The notes beneath the pieces were generated by a model, which was given only the letters and a program-made list of their open reading frames with translations, was not told where the DNA came from and searched no databases. From Mallotus nudiflorus (lineage: Eukaryota; Streptophyta; Magnoliopsida; Malpighiales; Euphorbiaceae), in assembly GCA_947683625.1 (NCBI GenBank), contig CANTUR010000037.1, forward strand, positions 3,000,501 to 3,064,500: a stretch of 64,000 nt of DNA, written 5' to 3'. Shown here piece after piece: positions 31,653 to 45,681 of the stretch. Made by a program: the position numbers and the translations under genes. Numbering within the stretch: the stretch's first letter is position 1; every line of letters starts with the position of its first letter.

Positions 31653-34349
31653 ATTTCTTTTTTTGTTTCATTTTTTCATTCTTTTAATTTGAATTCTTCA
31701 ATGACTTTTCAATTTTTTTTCTCATTTTTCTTAATTCTTTAATCATCCATATAAAACTTATGTAATAGAAATTACCTAAATTTTTATCAGTTATCTACCT
31801 AATTTATCTATGACCAACTACTTTGTCATCACATACTATTAATACTTGTGAAAGAATAGTATTATCACTTATTTCATCAATTAGTTATTGACAAAATATA
31901 AACATTCAAGATGAAATAGTTTTATCAATTATCAGTAATTGAAATACTCACTAATGAAATATTATTTTGTCATATAAAATTGATATTTGTGTTCAATTAA
32001 ATTTGTCATAAATTATTATCTTTCCATTTGTTAGAAAATTTACCTCCAAAAAAGTTTTGAAACAAAAGTTTGCCCCTAAATAAAACAGTGACGATTTTGC
32101 ATGCATCATCATTAAATATAAATATTTTGACAAAACAGTTCAGTCATTTATCCATTCACCTTATATATGACGAATTATTATCTCGCCATATAAAATTAAT
32201 ATTTATGACAATAACAGTTGTCATAGATTATTATCTCGATTACTAAAAAGTTACCTCCACAATATTCTATAAAAAAAATTGCCTAAAAAATATTGTGACG
32301 TATATGCATACCTCATCATTTAATATAAAAATTTATAACAAAACAGTTTTTTCATTTATCCACTCACTTAATTAATGACGAAAAATTATCCTGTCATATT
32401 AAATTCATATTTGTGATAATAAAAATTGTCATATCTTATAAATTTTTCGCCTTTAAAAAATTTTCCTCCAAAATTTTTATATTAAATTTTGCCTCCAAAT
32501 ACAATTGTGATGAATTGGTGTTCATCGTCACTAAATGTGAACAATGGAAATGAATGAGTTGTGTCACTAAATTTTACAACTAATTAGTGATGAAATATAA
32601 TGTCGTCATTAAAAGAAATATTTTGTGACACTAACCGTAATCATCAATTACTATCAATTTGTCATTGAAAGATTTCCCTCCAAAATTTTGGTCCAAAATT
32701 TTAACTCTAAAAATGAAAGTGACAAACTTCTTTAAATCGTTATCAAATATGCAATATAGTGATGATATAAAATGTTAACAATGATGAAAATAAAGATTGT
32801 CACAAAATCGAATGCTATAGTGACGGTTATGAATTTCGTAGTTTTTAGTTAATAAATTGTAATGAAATTTTATGCATGGCAAAGAAATTCGTCATAAAAT
32901 GTGTGATTTCTTGTAGTGATAATACTAATCCTACATTCAAAAGTTTATCACAGTCAATGACATTCTTAGCACATCGTCCTATTTCTTAACAGAGTTATAA
33001 CCCCTTGGTTGCAATAGGCAAGCGCTTAATTCTTTACTTTATTTATTCTTTTCATTTTATATTTTTGTATATCATTGGAGCTATCTGATATTCTGTACTT
33101 GTTGGTCAATAACTAGAAGTTACTACTATCCATAAAATTGAGAAATTTGCTTATATTATAAGAGTTATGATAGACACATTAAGTGGACATTATTTTATTT
33201 CTTATTGCTGCTGGTGGTGTTTAACCAACCATCAATTATTGTTTTTTCTTTTTTTTTTCTTTTTCTAATCTCCAGTGATTAGAAAAAAAAATAAACAAGT
33301 GAAGTGAGGTGGGGTTGATCAGCCACCTGTTTTTTAGCTACACTAAAGGTTGCATTCCAAGGAAGGCGAATGACGCAAAACATTCGAGTGAAGAGTGCTT
33401 AAATTTTTTAAAAAATTTCCAACTTAAATGTTTGTAGAAACATGTACATAATTTTGTATATTTTAGTTGAACAAGTATTATAAGTACTCTTATTATTGGA
33501 ATATTAATGGAAGTGTTATTTATGCTTGTGTTCATTTCCTTATTTATTATGTTTATTTAATTTCTTTTAATATTGTTTATATACATATAATGATATAGTT
33601 TGATAGAAAATAAGGAACACAAAAAGATTATATAGCATTGATGACTAGTATATTTTGTCAAGACATTTAACAACGGTAACATCTAATCTATCACTTTGTT
33701 TAGTGACCAAAAAATATTTTATCATTTTAAATCATTATTTCTATGACAAATTGTTTCGTCACCATATATAAACATTTAGTGACAAACTAAATTTGTCACC
33801 AACAATTAATTTTTTATGGCAAAATAAAATAGTCATTATATCGCATCAATGTCATATTAAAATAGCTATTTTGTGACAAACATTTATTGTCATTTAAACA
33901 ATTTTATTAGTGACGATAAAGAAATGTAGGTGACAAAATGTCATCATTTAAACATGACAAAGATTGGCATAAAACAAATTTGATACATTTGATCGAATGT
34001 CATGTTTCATCACTAAAATAAAGAGTTGTGATGATGAAAAAGTCATTTTTTCATTTAACATATTAATTTTTAATGATGAAATATAGTATAAGATGACAAA
34101 ATTTTCATACCAATTGTCACGATTTTGGCATCACAAAAAGTGTTAAATTATAGTGACAACGACACTTATCGTCACGATAGGTTGAATATTTGGTGACGAT
34201 AATTACATTTGTCAAATATACCTTTTGCGATGCACATGCCATGACGGTCTCTGTGATGAAAAAATTTTGTCACCAAAGTTTTTTTGCAACAATAATTGAA
34301 GTTTATATCACATTTTTTAGCGTTAACTTTTGTAAAATTTCTTATAGTG
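31653..34349. mobile_element. CACTA-like transposon remnant(s)
   Basis: Two termini of CACTA type face right. On the minus strand one reads CACTACAAGAAATCACAC (32918 to 32901) and the other CACTATAAGAAATTTTAC (34349 to 34332). The sequence to the left of each is packed with short subterminal motifs such as GTGACGA, TTTGTCA and GTCATNNA on both strands. A ~207-bp unit is repeated in tandem at about 31940-32560. No transposase is visible. I could not find matching left ends, so these are either truncated elements or non-autonomous derivatives nested in each other. Confidence 0.6.
31940..32560. repeat. ~207-bp tandem repeat, about three copies
   Basis: Units share TCATTTATCCA(T/C)TCAC, GACGAAT/AATTAT, GTCATATTAAATT-like and CCTCCAAAA blocks. 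Landmark positions 31945, 32151 and 32359 give periods of about 206-208 bp. It lies inside the CACTA-like region as subterminal sequence. Confidence 0.65.
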
Positions 34350-35356
34350 TATACATACAATTAAAAAAACTATAAATATTATTAAGTACTTTTTAAAATC
34401 TAATTTATAAAATATAATTAAAATTAAATTATTAATTTACTTATATATTAAAAAAATTTAAAAACCTTTTGTAAATAATCAAAAACACAAAAAATTTTGA
34501 AACAGAAAGCTAATATTGCACAAAAACCTAATCAATCAAATTTGATCACTAACCAAAAACTTTTTTATCAACCAAAAATTATAGATTTAACAAATATTAA
34601 CAAAATATACCTTTGATTTCTTTTTCCCCTGAAGATTGAAGGGTTAACAAAGCACAAATGATTAGATCTATCGAATTTATTGCTTCCACCTTAAGGGAAT
34701 GCGATTTTAATCGTAGATACAAACATGCAAACACAAAAAATCAATAAAAAGTTAACTCCTTTTTATTTTTCAAAATCAAAATCTCTATGAAAAGTGATAG
34801 CTTTCATAGATATGAGATTAGCATTTACCTTTTTGCTAACCCTTCAAAATTTTAATGGGAAAGAAAGAATCAAAGAACTATAAACACCAACACTCAACAA
34901 AATCCAGTAATAGTTTAGGAAACAATGAAGTTATGTTATTATTTCCATAAATGAAAGGATTTGTGATGATAATAGCTCCAGCAAAAAGAAGGAAACCAAT
35001 GAGATCTCAATTTTAAGTGAAGTATTAAAGGTTCCAATATTCCAAAAAGAAACAACCAAGTATAAGGAATGACACAAAACAAGAAAGCAAGATGAGACAT
35101 AGACTAACGCATAAGCATCATTGCATCAACATATTAAGAAAGGTGAGTAGACATAAGATTACATAAGACTGGAAGATTAGGGTTACTGAAGATTCAAGAA
35201 CCAAGGAAAGAGGTGGAGAGAACGAGGGAAGCAGAGAGAGCATTCTAGAATAAGGTTCAATTTGGGGCGTGGTGGTTGAGAAATGATAAGAGGAGTGAAA
35301 GAAATGTATTTATACCTAGGGTTAGAATTAAGGTTAATTAGTTACTAAATGCGTCG

Positions 35357-35363
<7 letters not shown>

Positions 35364-35435
<72 letters not shown>
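35364..35435. repeat. (AT)n microsatellite
   Basis: About 72 bp of uninterrupted AT dinucleotides, the longest run in the window. Confidence 0.95.
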
Positions 35436-35439
<4 letters not shown>

Positions 35440-36973
35440 AAAATTCGGATAGGTTCGGGTGGAAGATCACTTCCACCGAACTGAAAATATCCTAACCCAT
35501 CAATCGAACCGAATCGAGCTTCCATTTTTGTTGAATCGAGCTTCCATTTCTACCAAACTAATTATCTTGTGTGGGTCAGGTTCAGGTCAAAAATTCGAGT
35601 CCAGACAATTTCTACATACCCCTATAATACTATATTCTTTTTTTTCTTTATTTATCTAAAGATCTATAAATAAATTTTTTATTATTTTAGTTATTTCAGT
35701 GTGAACTGAACTAAATTGATATTTACCTCTAACATATGGTAAGTTGCAAATAACAAAACATATATTTTTCTTTAACTCTTAAATTAAAAAATACACTAGA
35801 TTCTAAAAAATAAAAATAAAAAATACACTATATTGTTTGTAAAAAAAATTAAAAATTTGTACAGTTGTGAATAGCTTATAACTGATAAATATAGTAAAAT
35901 TTTATTAGCTAACGTTGTTGTTAGTATATTAAATGGCCAATAATTAAGGATAAAATGTATTTTAAATTATAATTTCATATATTTCTTATATTATTTTTTA
36001 GCTATGTAAATTATTTAAAAAATAGTATATAGTAACAAATAATAATTTATTATCTTTGATTTATATGTTATTTAAATTATTGATAGAAATTATTTAAAAA
36101 TGAATTTAAAATATAAATATTATTGTGTAATTTTTTAAAATAATTATAGGTATAAGTATTACAATTATTTAATTATTAATTATAATTTAAAATAATATTT
36201 GTTCTATTAAGAATTGTAAAAAAACTAATTACATACATTTAATTTAAATAGATATATTTGTTATTAGTTATTTTTAATAAGGATAAAATAGTGTAACTAA
36301 AAAATACCTACAAATCAGCTTGAAAATAGAGGTGATAAAATCCGTAGCTATTTTTAGTAAAAATAAACATCAACTGCTGATTTTGAAATTTTACCAAACA
36401 CTTAAATATACATGACAATTATAGGAATATTTGGTTTTTGTAAATTTGGAGATTATATGACTTTAACATCGATGGATTTCACAATAAAGGGCAATACTCC
36501 CCTTTTAAATTAACGACGGTAGGATTGGAATTTTGTACTTCATGATGCCTTTAGAAAAGAGTTATCATTTGACTAATTACTCACTAGCTCTTTAATATAT
36601 TTAAAATGTAATATTTGAATTTTACCATTATAAATTTGTGGAATTAATTTTCATCTAATTTAAAAAATAATGACTATTTTTAATTTTATTGTAAATATTG
36701 AAATTATTTGTCTTTTTTTAATAAAAAAATTATTTGATATGACATGATTTTTTTTTTTTTTTGAGAAAATGATTTATCACTCTTTTGAATTTCTTTAATT
36801 TGTACAATTTTGCGCACCTATGCTTAAATTATGGCCTTTGTAGCTAACTGAAAGCTCCTTTCTCTGCCAACATGTTGATTTTCTTTTTAAACTTTGTCTC
36901 GTTTTTGTTTTATTATTAACTTTTCTTTGTTAAATTGAGTGATCTTAATTATTAAAAATTAAGAAATTCTTGC

Positions 36974-37016
<43 letters not shown>

Positions 37017-40009
37017 TTAATAAATAAAATTGTAACACACGTATACAAGTTACGAATTTAAATAAAATTCAAAACGAGTTTTATGTATGAAAAAATAAAT
37101 ATTTAAAGGTGTACTTTTTATAGAATTTATTTTATTTTATTTTATTGAAACAATTATAACTATCACATATAAAAAAATAATTATATAAAAGAAAACACTA
37201 TTCTTTTGTACTTAGATAAAATGTATTCACATGACATTGTTATCAATAATTGTGGATGAAACTGACCACTTTCATAGCATGTTAATTAATATGATAGCAA
37301 ACAAAAGCTCATTAAATCCTAGCTTAACATTTTCGCAACTAGCTAGCTGCCTGCCTAATCAACATTTCCAAAGCCCAAAAACACTGCCTGTATGTTGTGC
37401 TATACTATATTTATAGCATGACAAAGCATATGTACATGTCCTCAACACAGCATCACCATTTATTTCTATTTTTCCACAACTCTATAAATACCATATCTCT
37501 ATCTAACACCACAATTAAAAGATCTAATTATGTGGTAAAAGCACTTCATTCTTTAGAAATAAATAGGTCTTGATTTCCAATTTTATCACAAACATTAAAC
37601 TGGTGAAATTCACTTTATAGTGACTCGCAAAATGAATTTATAAAATGCTAATTTTTAGCCGCTAACAACTAAATGCATTTTTTCAGTCCTAATTATATCA
37701 AGTCCCGCATCATACGTAAAAAAAATAAAATACCCCTTTTTTTTATATTGCATGGACACTGCATTGAAAAGATAACTTATCAAAAATTAAAATGCCAGAA
37801 AAAGCAAGAGATAAAAAGAAAAAGATATGAATAAAAATTAATATTACAGGTACCAACAACAACAATATTATCATGGGATTCGAAATATTACAATAGATGA
37901 TCCGTGAGGGAAATGTTAAAAAAAAAAAAAAATTATTTACATTGATGATATCTAACTTTTTAATTGAATATCACAAAAGCATCTGTATTGCTATTTTGAC
38001 ATTTTATTAGTAATAAAATGAAATGTCATTTTAAAGGTTGGGTACTTTAATAACATTTAGTTAAAAAGTTGAGTACTGTAAATGTAAATAATAAAAAAAC
38101 AAAATTTTTCTTTTTGCGGGTCGGGTAATGTTTGTTTATATGGGACCCATTTCAGTCCTTCTCATGGGGACAAATGCTAAAAAGAAAACATTTTTGACGT
38201 GATGCAGTGAATGTACATCCTTCCTCGAAGCATCCAATTTTGATCTCATGGGAACTTGAAAATGACAATTGCATGGTCTAAAGCTAAATGATAACGATAC
38301 TTGAGCTGCTGCTGCTGCATCATGGAAGTTTTTTTGCTGCCGGCAAATATCATCATATATCCCCCGAGGTGACATATCGATTTTTTTAAATGTAATTAAG
38401 GGGAAAAAAAAGTTTTGAAATGTAAGAAAATTGAAACCAATGTACAAGACAATGCTATGTCTAAATATATCAAAAGAGCTAAGGATGTATGGTTTAGATA
38501 GTAAAAATTAGGATGGTACATGGGTCGGAACAGTTCAAAAAATATAAGTTTCATGTATCTGATCTAAAAATTAAAGAATTTAAAATTAAATATTCTGAAT
38601 TTGCTTTGAAAATTTAAATTTTCACTTTAAATTATTTTAAATTTTTGAAGCAATTCGGAGCCAACCCGTTCAAAGCAAATAGAGGCTTTAAAACAGTTTA
38701 GAGTAAAATTAAAATTCAGAGATTTGTATTGATTTTTAAATTTATATTTTTAAAATTAATATTTAATAAATTTATAATAAATTTTTTATATTATATATAT
38801 ATATATATATACACACATATTTAACAATTGTACCATTTTTATAAATTTTATTTTAAGTATTATTTTAATATTTATATTTTAACAATTTTATAATTTGAAC
38901 ATATAAGGTAAGATGACTATAAATTTTACTATAAAAAATTTATTTATAAATTTAAATTTTATTTTATGATTTAAACATATATTGAAAATTAACTATAAAA
39001 AGATTCATAAATATATTTATTTTATTTCAATTAATTAATTAGTATTTAAAATGTCAAATATTATATGTTAAGTTTTAATAATAGATTGTATAAAATAAAT
39101 TATTTGGATATAATTAATTATTAAAATGATATTAAATTTTACTTGTAATATATATATATATATATTATCGGTTTCGATTTCGGTTCAATTCGAGATAATT
39201 TAATTCAATTTTCAACTTGAAAAACTCATGATTTCTGAATCCACCCAATAAAAAAATTTCAAGACGGTTTTATTTGGAGAAAATTAAACAATCAACGAAA
39301 ATTTTCAGTTGAACTTATTGGGATGGTTCAAGTTGTCTAAGATCGGTGCACCGCCGCATAAAAAACTTCACCACGTTGCAGCATACGGCAGGTGCGATCT
39401 ATGAGAAATTTGCTTTTTAACTTCTTGGTCTTGATCCACAAACCATACATAAGCCTTTTTGGAAAATGGCATCTCGTGGAAGAGGGGGTTTTGGGTTTGT
39501 AGGCAGCCAAGCCCTTCAGCTTTTGACCGATCTAGAAGGCCTCGTTCCTCCACACAGTGCCATTGATGATGTTAATTAAACCCGATTCATAAAAACTGTC
39601 CACTGTAGCTTAAACTTGGTCAGTATATTGTATATGGAAAAATGTGTGCCGCGTTGAGGGAAAAAAAATTCAAAACACTTCAATTTATATGCAATTAAAT
39701 CCTTCAACATTAAACCCATATCAAATTGCCAGTATGAATAGAAAATTTATTCAACTAAAATTTGATCTTCCAAGGGGGTACATTTTTATGTGCCACACAA
39801 ACATGGATATAGCCAACTCAAGTTGACTCACCAGTTATTCATAATCGATCAGAAAAAAATTCAAAATCAATTCAACATCAATCTACTCGAGTTCAGATTG
39901 AACTCCTAAAAATGTGACTCGATAGGCTTATGAGCTTAATCGAGAATATCTATATCTAATCGAATTCAATCAAGTTTGAATATTTTTAAATATATATTAT
40001 TATATATTT

Positions 40010-40200
40010 AATAATTTTATTTAATTAATCGAATCAAATTGAGTTTGAGTACATGAATAATTTAATCAATTTGAGCTCAACTTTCAAAAAAAATAGCTCG
40101 ATCGAGTTCGAGTTCAATTTGAATATATAAATTATTTAATCAATTTGAGTTCAACTTTCAAAAACAGAGTTCAATTGAGTTTGAGTTAAATTCGAACTTC
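40010..40200. repeat. Partial tandem duplication with GAGTTCGAGTT motifs
   Basis: Two copies of about 80 bp share ATNATTTAATCAATTTGAG(C/T)TCAACTTTCAAAAA-type sequence, in parts, each followed by a GAGTTNGAGTTNAATT(T/C)GAA segment. Noncoding. Confidence 0.6.
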
Positions 40201-43200
40201 AAGTTAAAAAATCTAATCGTGTTCGAATTTAGAAGTATGTTTACTTGATTCGATTTAATTACACCTTTATATGCATGCATAACTTTACTCTTCCCTATGA
40301 ATCAAATAGTTCTAAATTATAATTTTTTACACCATGTAAAAAATTTCAACAAAATTCATGTTCATAAATTGCGTAATATGTAATACCACATATGTTCAAA
40401 TTTTAGGATATAAATATTATGATTCTTGGTTCATAATGTACTATTAGGTGGGATATCTCTTTGAATTGCTTGTCCAGCTAGGGTTTGAACTGTGAAAAAA
40501 GACAATTATTCACTAACAAGTTAGACATGAGCGTGAGCGAACACCACTCATGCAACGGTCAACTTTTTTTACTAATGTGGGAATCAAAATAAGAAATTAG
40601 TGATTTTTTACTCCTTAACTTTCAATTTTTTTTTTATAAATATATCTTCACTTTTGTTACATTATTTTACCATAAACTTTTTTTTTTATCTATTTTTATG
40701 TAACATAAAAATCTCATATATTTTATGTCATTTTATAATGTTTGCAAGGATATATTTTTCTATCCTTAACTTAATAAATTTTATAATATAATAATTATAT
40801 TTCTAAAATCTCGTATATTCTATGTTTCAATTAATTTTTTTTATTTGTTGTACCATCTCTCTAAAAAGCTTTTTTCATCATTTTCATTTAAATTCAGTTT
40901 TTTTTTTTTTTTAAAATTTTTCCACCGAAATGAGTAGACTAAGAGATAAAGGGAAAAGTAAGATAAATGAAAATTTTAATCTATTTTCAACTTAATTTAT
41001 AAAACTAAGTGTAAGATTTTTTTTTTCCTCTCATCTTTATATAAAGAATTAAATAATCTTCGATAGCCTATTCTAAGATTTTATTTTTTTTAATTCTATT
41101 AGAGAATTTACAATAATATTGTGACATTACATTAAAGAGGAGCTAAAATTTAGTAATTTAAGAATAAAATTTTTAATCAACCGTCTTCAAACCATAATTA
41201 AATTGTATCTAATGTAACTATAATTGTTACAAATAGTAATTATAACCGCAATTTAACTTGAATTTTATGTAAATGAAACCGTCTTCAAAAGACCAATTAA
41301 AATTTGAAAAATTGTTATCTACATTCTATACATTATATATATGTATAATCTGAAAATGCTTATCTTATTTTTACATCTAATTTTTAAATGTAGATAAGAA
41401 CTGAACATGTGGTTGATCAATCGAAACCGATAATTTATGAACGGTAGTTGTATCTACCCATAAGAATATTAAAATAGAAAAAATTCTTAATAAAACAGAC
41501 ATAGAAATAAACGGAAAAGAAAAAAAAAGCTATGAGTGCTAAAGTTTAATGGACCCATTACCAAAACTAGGCCTTTTCAATTGTGGGGCTATTAAAATGC
41601 ACATTAGCCCGCTTACAAATAAATATAACTTTTTTTTTTCTTCTTCTTCTTTACAGAATAGGCACTGTTTTATTTACTGATGTAAATAAACTGAGCTGCT
41701 TGTTCATCTTGATAAAAATTTGTTGGAGCTTATATATTAAAACTCGTTTATTAAACGAGTTGAGGTCAAATTATATAAATCTCGGCTTATAAAGGTCGCA
41801 AATAAGCTCGAATAAAAGCTCATAAACTATCTTGTAATTTTAATATTTAATATTTAGTAATTTAATTTTAGATATATAATATATAAATTCATATCGAAAA
41901 AATATTTTAAAAAATATATTGTTAGATTAAAATCATAATTTTTATTAAATATATTGTAATTTATTTAATAAATAATTTATTTTTATTTTTTTAATGTATA
42001 ATATTAATTTATAGTATATATTTTTTTTAAAAATGTCACGACCTGAACTCGAGGGCATGTGACTGGCACTAAGAAATGGATAGACATAAGGCCCCCGAAA
42101 CCCGTAGTAAGCCTTAAAGAAAAGAAAAATAAAACCTTCAAATTTAAAATTTTATTTCATAAAAGAACACATTATCAAACTGATTTTTCTAAAAATAAAT
42201 ATAATCGTGCACAATATAAAAATATTCTCCATCATCAAATATCATAAATCAATTTTAAACATTATACATAAGCGTGATTCATTAAAAATATAATACATAA
42301 GTATATTTAAGTTATATAACTCATAATACACACATTACTGTAGTATGCTAGAGTTACTACTACAGTACAGCTCACAATAACCCACATAATATAGTCAGTG
42401 ATGAAGAAATCCGGCGTAGAGGCGGTCTGAGGTCGAACTCCCAAGCTCTTAAAAAAAAATAGATTGAGAGGAATCAGACCTCACTGAGTAAGTTAATAAA
42501 AAGAGCTGTACAGTTTGAAAACCTTTTTAAAAACCATATAGTTATAGTGAAAATAATTTATAACGTATATATATATATATAGCTTTTGAAAAATCTCAGT
42601 AGAACCCTAAACCTAAATTTCTAAATGGTCAACTGGGTCCATTTAATCCAACTAGACTGTCGGTCCCCGAGAGCAAAGGCATCAACCGAGGCACTAAGCC
42701 ACAGTCATCCACTTAATCCAATTACATGGCACTAGCGGTCCCCGAGAGCTAAGGCATCCACCGAGGCATCCATCCGAGTCCATTATTAACTTTCCAATCA
42801 CTAGCGGTCCCCGAGAGCAAAGGCTTCCACTGAGGCAGCCGTCCCAGTTTATATCCATAAGTCATACATACATCGAATCCATCTCTCAATCTTTACTATG
42901 TGCACACGGTCCTGGTGAAACCCACCAGGTAGCCCGTTCTACCAAAATTTCTCAAAACTAATTTTAAATAAATAAAATGCACTTAAATCTTAAATAGCAG
43001 CATTTAAATTAAATAAATCATATAATAAATACTAAAAATATGAGCGCACGCATCTTTAAATAAATACATGCACAGATCAATTTATCAACTTACAGGACGA
43101 GTGAGAAGGCTGACGACTGCGCATCTGCCTCGATCCAACAGCTCCCGCTCCGGTATTCTCTAGAAAAGAAAATAATAGACCTATTTTAAAAACACGTGTC

Positions 43201-43599
43201 TATGAAATTAAAATCGAGAATCGACAGAAATAGCAAAATTCTAGACTGACTCAAGGAAGACCGGATAAGACTCGATAGATAGGGGAAAACCCTAATTAAC
43301 GCTAGGAATTTACAGAAGATGTCATGTTTTATGAGAAAATCTATCAAAATTTTGGCAGAGTTTCCTCTGTAAAACGGACATCTCTCTACTATAGGTAGAG
43401 TCATTCCTGCACAGAAAAATGCACTTCTAGTATTCAAAGACATTCACATTCGAGTCGGACTTCCAAAACTACACTTAGCCCCGACCGAGATCACAACTCA
43501 ACCATCACACAAAAATTAAATCATTTATTTCCCAAAAATACACATTACATATAAATATCTATAATTAATATAACCATATATATTTGTTACCAAAATAAC

Positions 43600-43603
<4 letters not shown>

Positions 43604-43661
<58 letters not shown>
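43604..43661. repeat. (AT)n microsatellite inside gypsy 3' LTR
   Basis: About 58 bp of AT dinucleotides. The equivalent part of the 5' LTR is deleted. Confidence 0.95.
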
Positions 43662-43663
<2 letters not shown>

Positions 43664-44155
43664 GAAACACTACTCAAAATTAACATTACTTAATTAAAAA
43701 TACCAATTAATTTATAAAAATCTTCTAAACCTCTTAAATATTAAATAAAACTAACTAAAATATATATTTAATTATAATTAGCATAAAATTACATATTTAC
43801 CCATATACTAGAAAAATACACATAATACTCAACATAATACCTAATATATTATTTAAAATTAATTTTCTAAAATTAGTGTTAATTAGTCTAAAATAGTAAA
43901 TAATTTGTAAAAATCCTTTTAAATTCCTTAATTATTATTAAAACCAATCACAATTTATTATTTAACTATAATTAACACAAAATTACATTTTTACCCCTAT
44001 AATACATAAATTTATAGAATATATTATTATTGCTAAAAAATTCCCTAAAATTTATTTTCTTTTAACATATATTTTATTAATATTAATTAAAACACACATT
44101 TAAACCGATATTCCAACAAAATTCAACTCTAACCCAATTATTCCATAAAATCATC

Positions 44156-44194
<39 letters not shown>

Positions 44195-44749
44195 TTTTTT
44201 AACATATATAAATCATAAAAACCTAAAAATAATTATAACAAAATATTATATAAATTCTAACATAATTAACATTATTTATATTTATTTTCCGAATAATCAA
44301 ATCTAAAGTAATAAAATTATAATTAAGTAAATAACTTTAAAATATAATTTTATAAACCCAAATATATAATAATCATACAAAATCATAAACCAAAAATCAA
44401 CCTAGAAACAATCTAAAAACAACTCTGCGCAACTCACCTTCAATCTCAATTTTCGATGCTGGAAATGGGTGGCAGCGGTGAGACTTGGTGTCAACTGACG
44501 TCTGAGAAGGTGAGGAAGGCTGAGGGAGCAACGGCGGCGTCGATCCAACTCCGGCAGCGGCAAGGAAGCTTCAAACCGAGAGAGAGAGGAAGACCAGAGG
44601 AAGAAAAGGAGGAGGAGATACTGGCAGCTGCTACGGCGGTGATGGCTGCTCCGGAGGGAGAGGGAGTGAAAGTGATGGTGACGGACAAGATGAGGGGGTT
44701 GTGGTTTAGTGAGGTTCAGGTTTTTCTTGGTAAGTTTCTTCCTTTCATG

Positions 44750-44791
<42 letters not shown>

Positions 44792-45681
44792 TACAAATCT
44801 ATGTATTTTTATATATAAAGTCCCAAATTACATACTATACATGCATTTTCACACACATGCACGTATATATATATATATATATATATATACACGTGTATAT
44901 ATGTAATATTCCGTGTTTTTAAATATTTTTATACTGCATCGGAATATGCAGTGTTAATAATTCTATTATATAATATTGATATTTCATGAGCTTTTATTTA
45001 ATTTAAATTGAAATTTTAATTGTTTATTATTATTTTAAGTGCTTTACGTAAAATTTTCCCGGGACTTGCATTTTTGGGGAAATTTTCACGTAAATAATTT
45101 ACTATTAATTATTTTAAATAGATTTACGGACTTGCATGAACTGATACATATTTTTAAAATACTAGATAACGTGTATATGTGTATTTATTTATTTAATTAG
45201 GGTTTAATTAACCACCCTAATATTTTATTATTTATTTGTTAGTTTTATTGTTATTTAATTATTTTTATTTATTATTAAATTTTTAAAATATTAAATTATA
45301 AGTGTGTGGTGTATATTTAATGTGTGTAATTTAATATTATTTTAATATATAGTATAAAGTATATATATATACATATATACATTTAATATATTAACAAATT
45401 ATAAAAGTTAGGCTTCTTTACCAAATTGCCATCATCCCCTTCTTCTCCCTCCCGACCGTCCCCATCACCATTTCGCCGTCTGCCGTCCTGATTTCTTGCT
45501 GTTGTTGTGTCGTCCGGCATGCCACCTCCTTCCTCAGCCTTCTCCCCCGCCTGTTGCAGCCGTTTTCGACGTCTGGAGGTCGATTTTGGCCGGAGAAGTC
45601 GAAAGTGGGAGCAACGTCGTTCACGACGTTTCCGATCACCATTTTCGACACCGCCGATATATTTCTTCTCCTTGAGCTCCG

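Larger units (their letters stand above)
34350..42033. other. Long AT-rich noncoding stretch with minor repeats
   Basis: No host gene is recognised. The stretch includes (AT)n at 35364-35435 and 36980-37014. A repeat at about 35440-35630 contains TTCGGATAGGTTCGGGT-type sequence, resembling common plant MITE-like repeats. A GC-richer island of unknown origin lies at 39340-39600. Partial tandem repeats occur at 40010-40200. From about 41690 to 42033 there is CTCG-rich repeat sequence into which the gypsy element appears to have inserted. A CTATAAATACC motif near 37481 looks like a TATA box but no coding region follows. Confidence 0.5.

Noticed and set aside
31940..32560. CRISPR-like array
   Set aside because: Units are ~207 bp, diverged and without a short repeat/unique spacer pattern, and the setting is a plant nuclear genome.
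37481..37520. Promoter-like CTATAAATACC motif
   Set aside because: No open frame, leader or recognisable gene follows within 1 kb; the motif is expected by chance in AT-rich DNA.
42029..42033. Target duplication of the gypsy element (AAAAA versus AAATT)
   Set aside because: The flanks are low-complexity A-rich and do not match exactly, so no duplication is claimed.
44402..44906. Several overlapping open frames with IYIYIY and HTHTHT runs
   Set aside because: They read through (AT)n and (AC)n microsatellites and the GC-rich LTR leader; no frame is shared between LTR copies.
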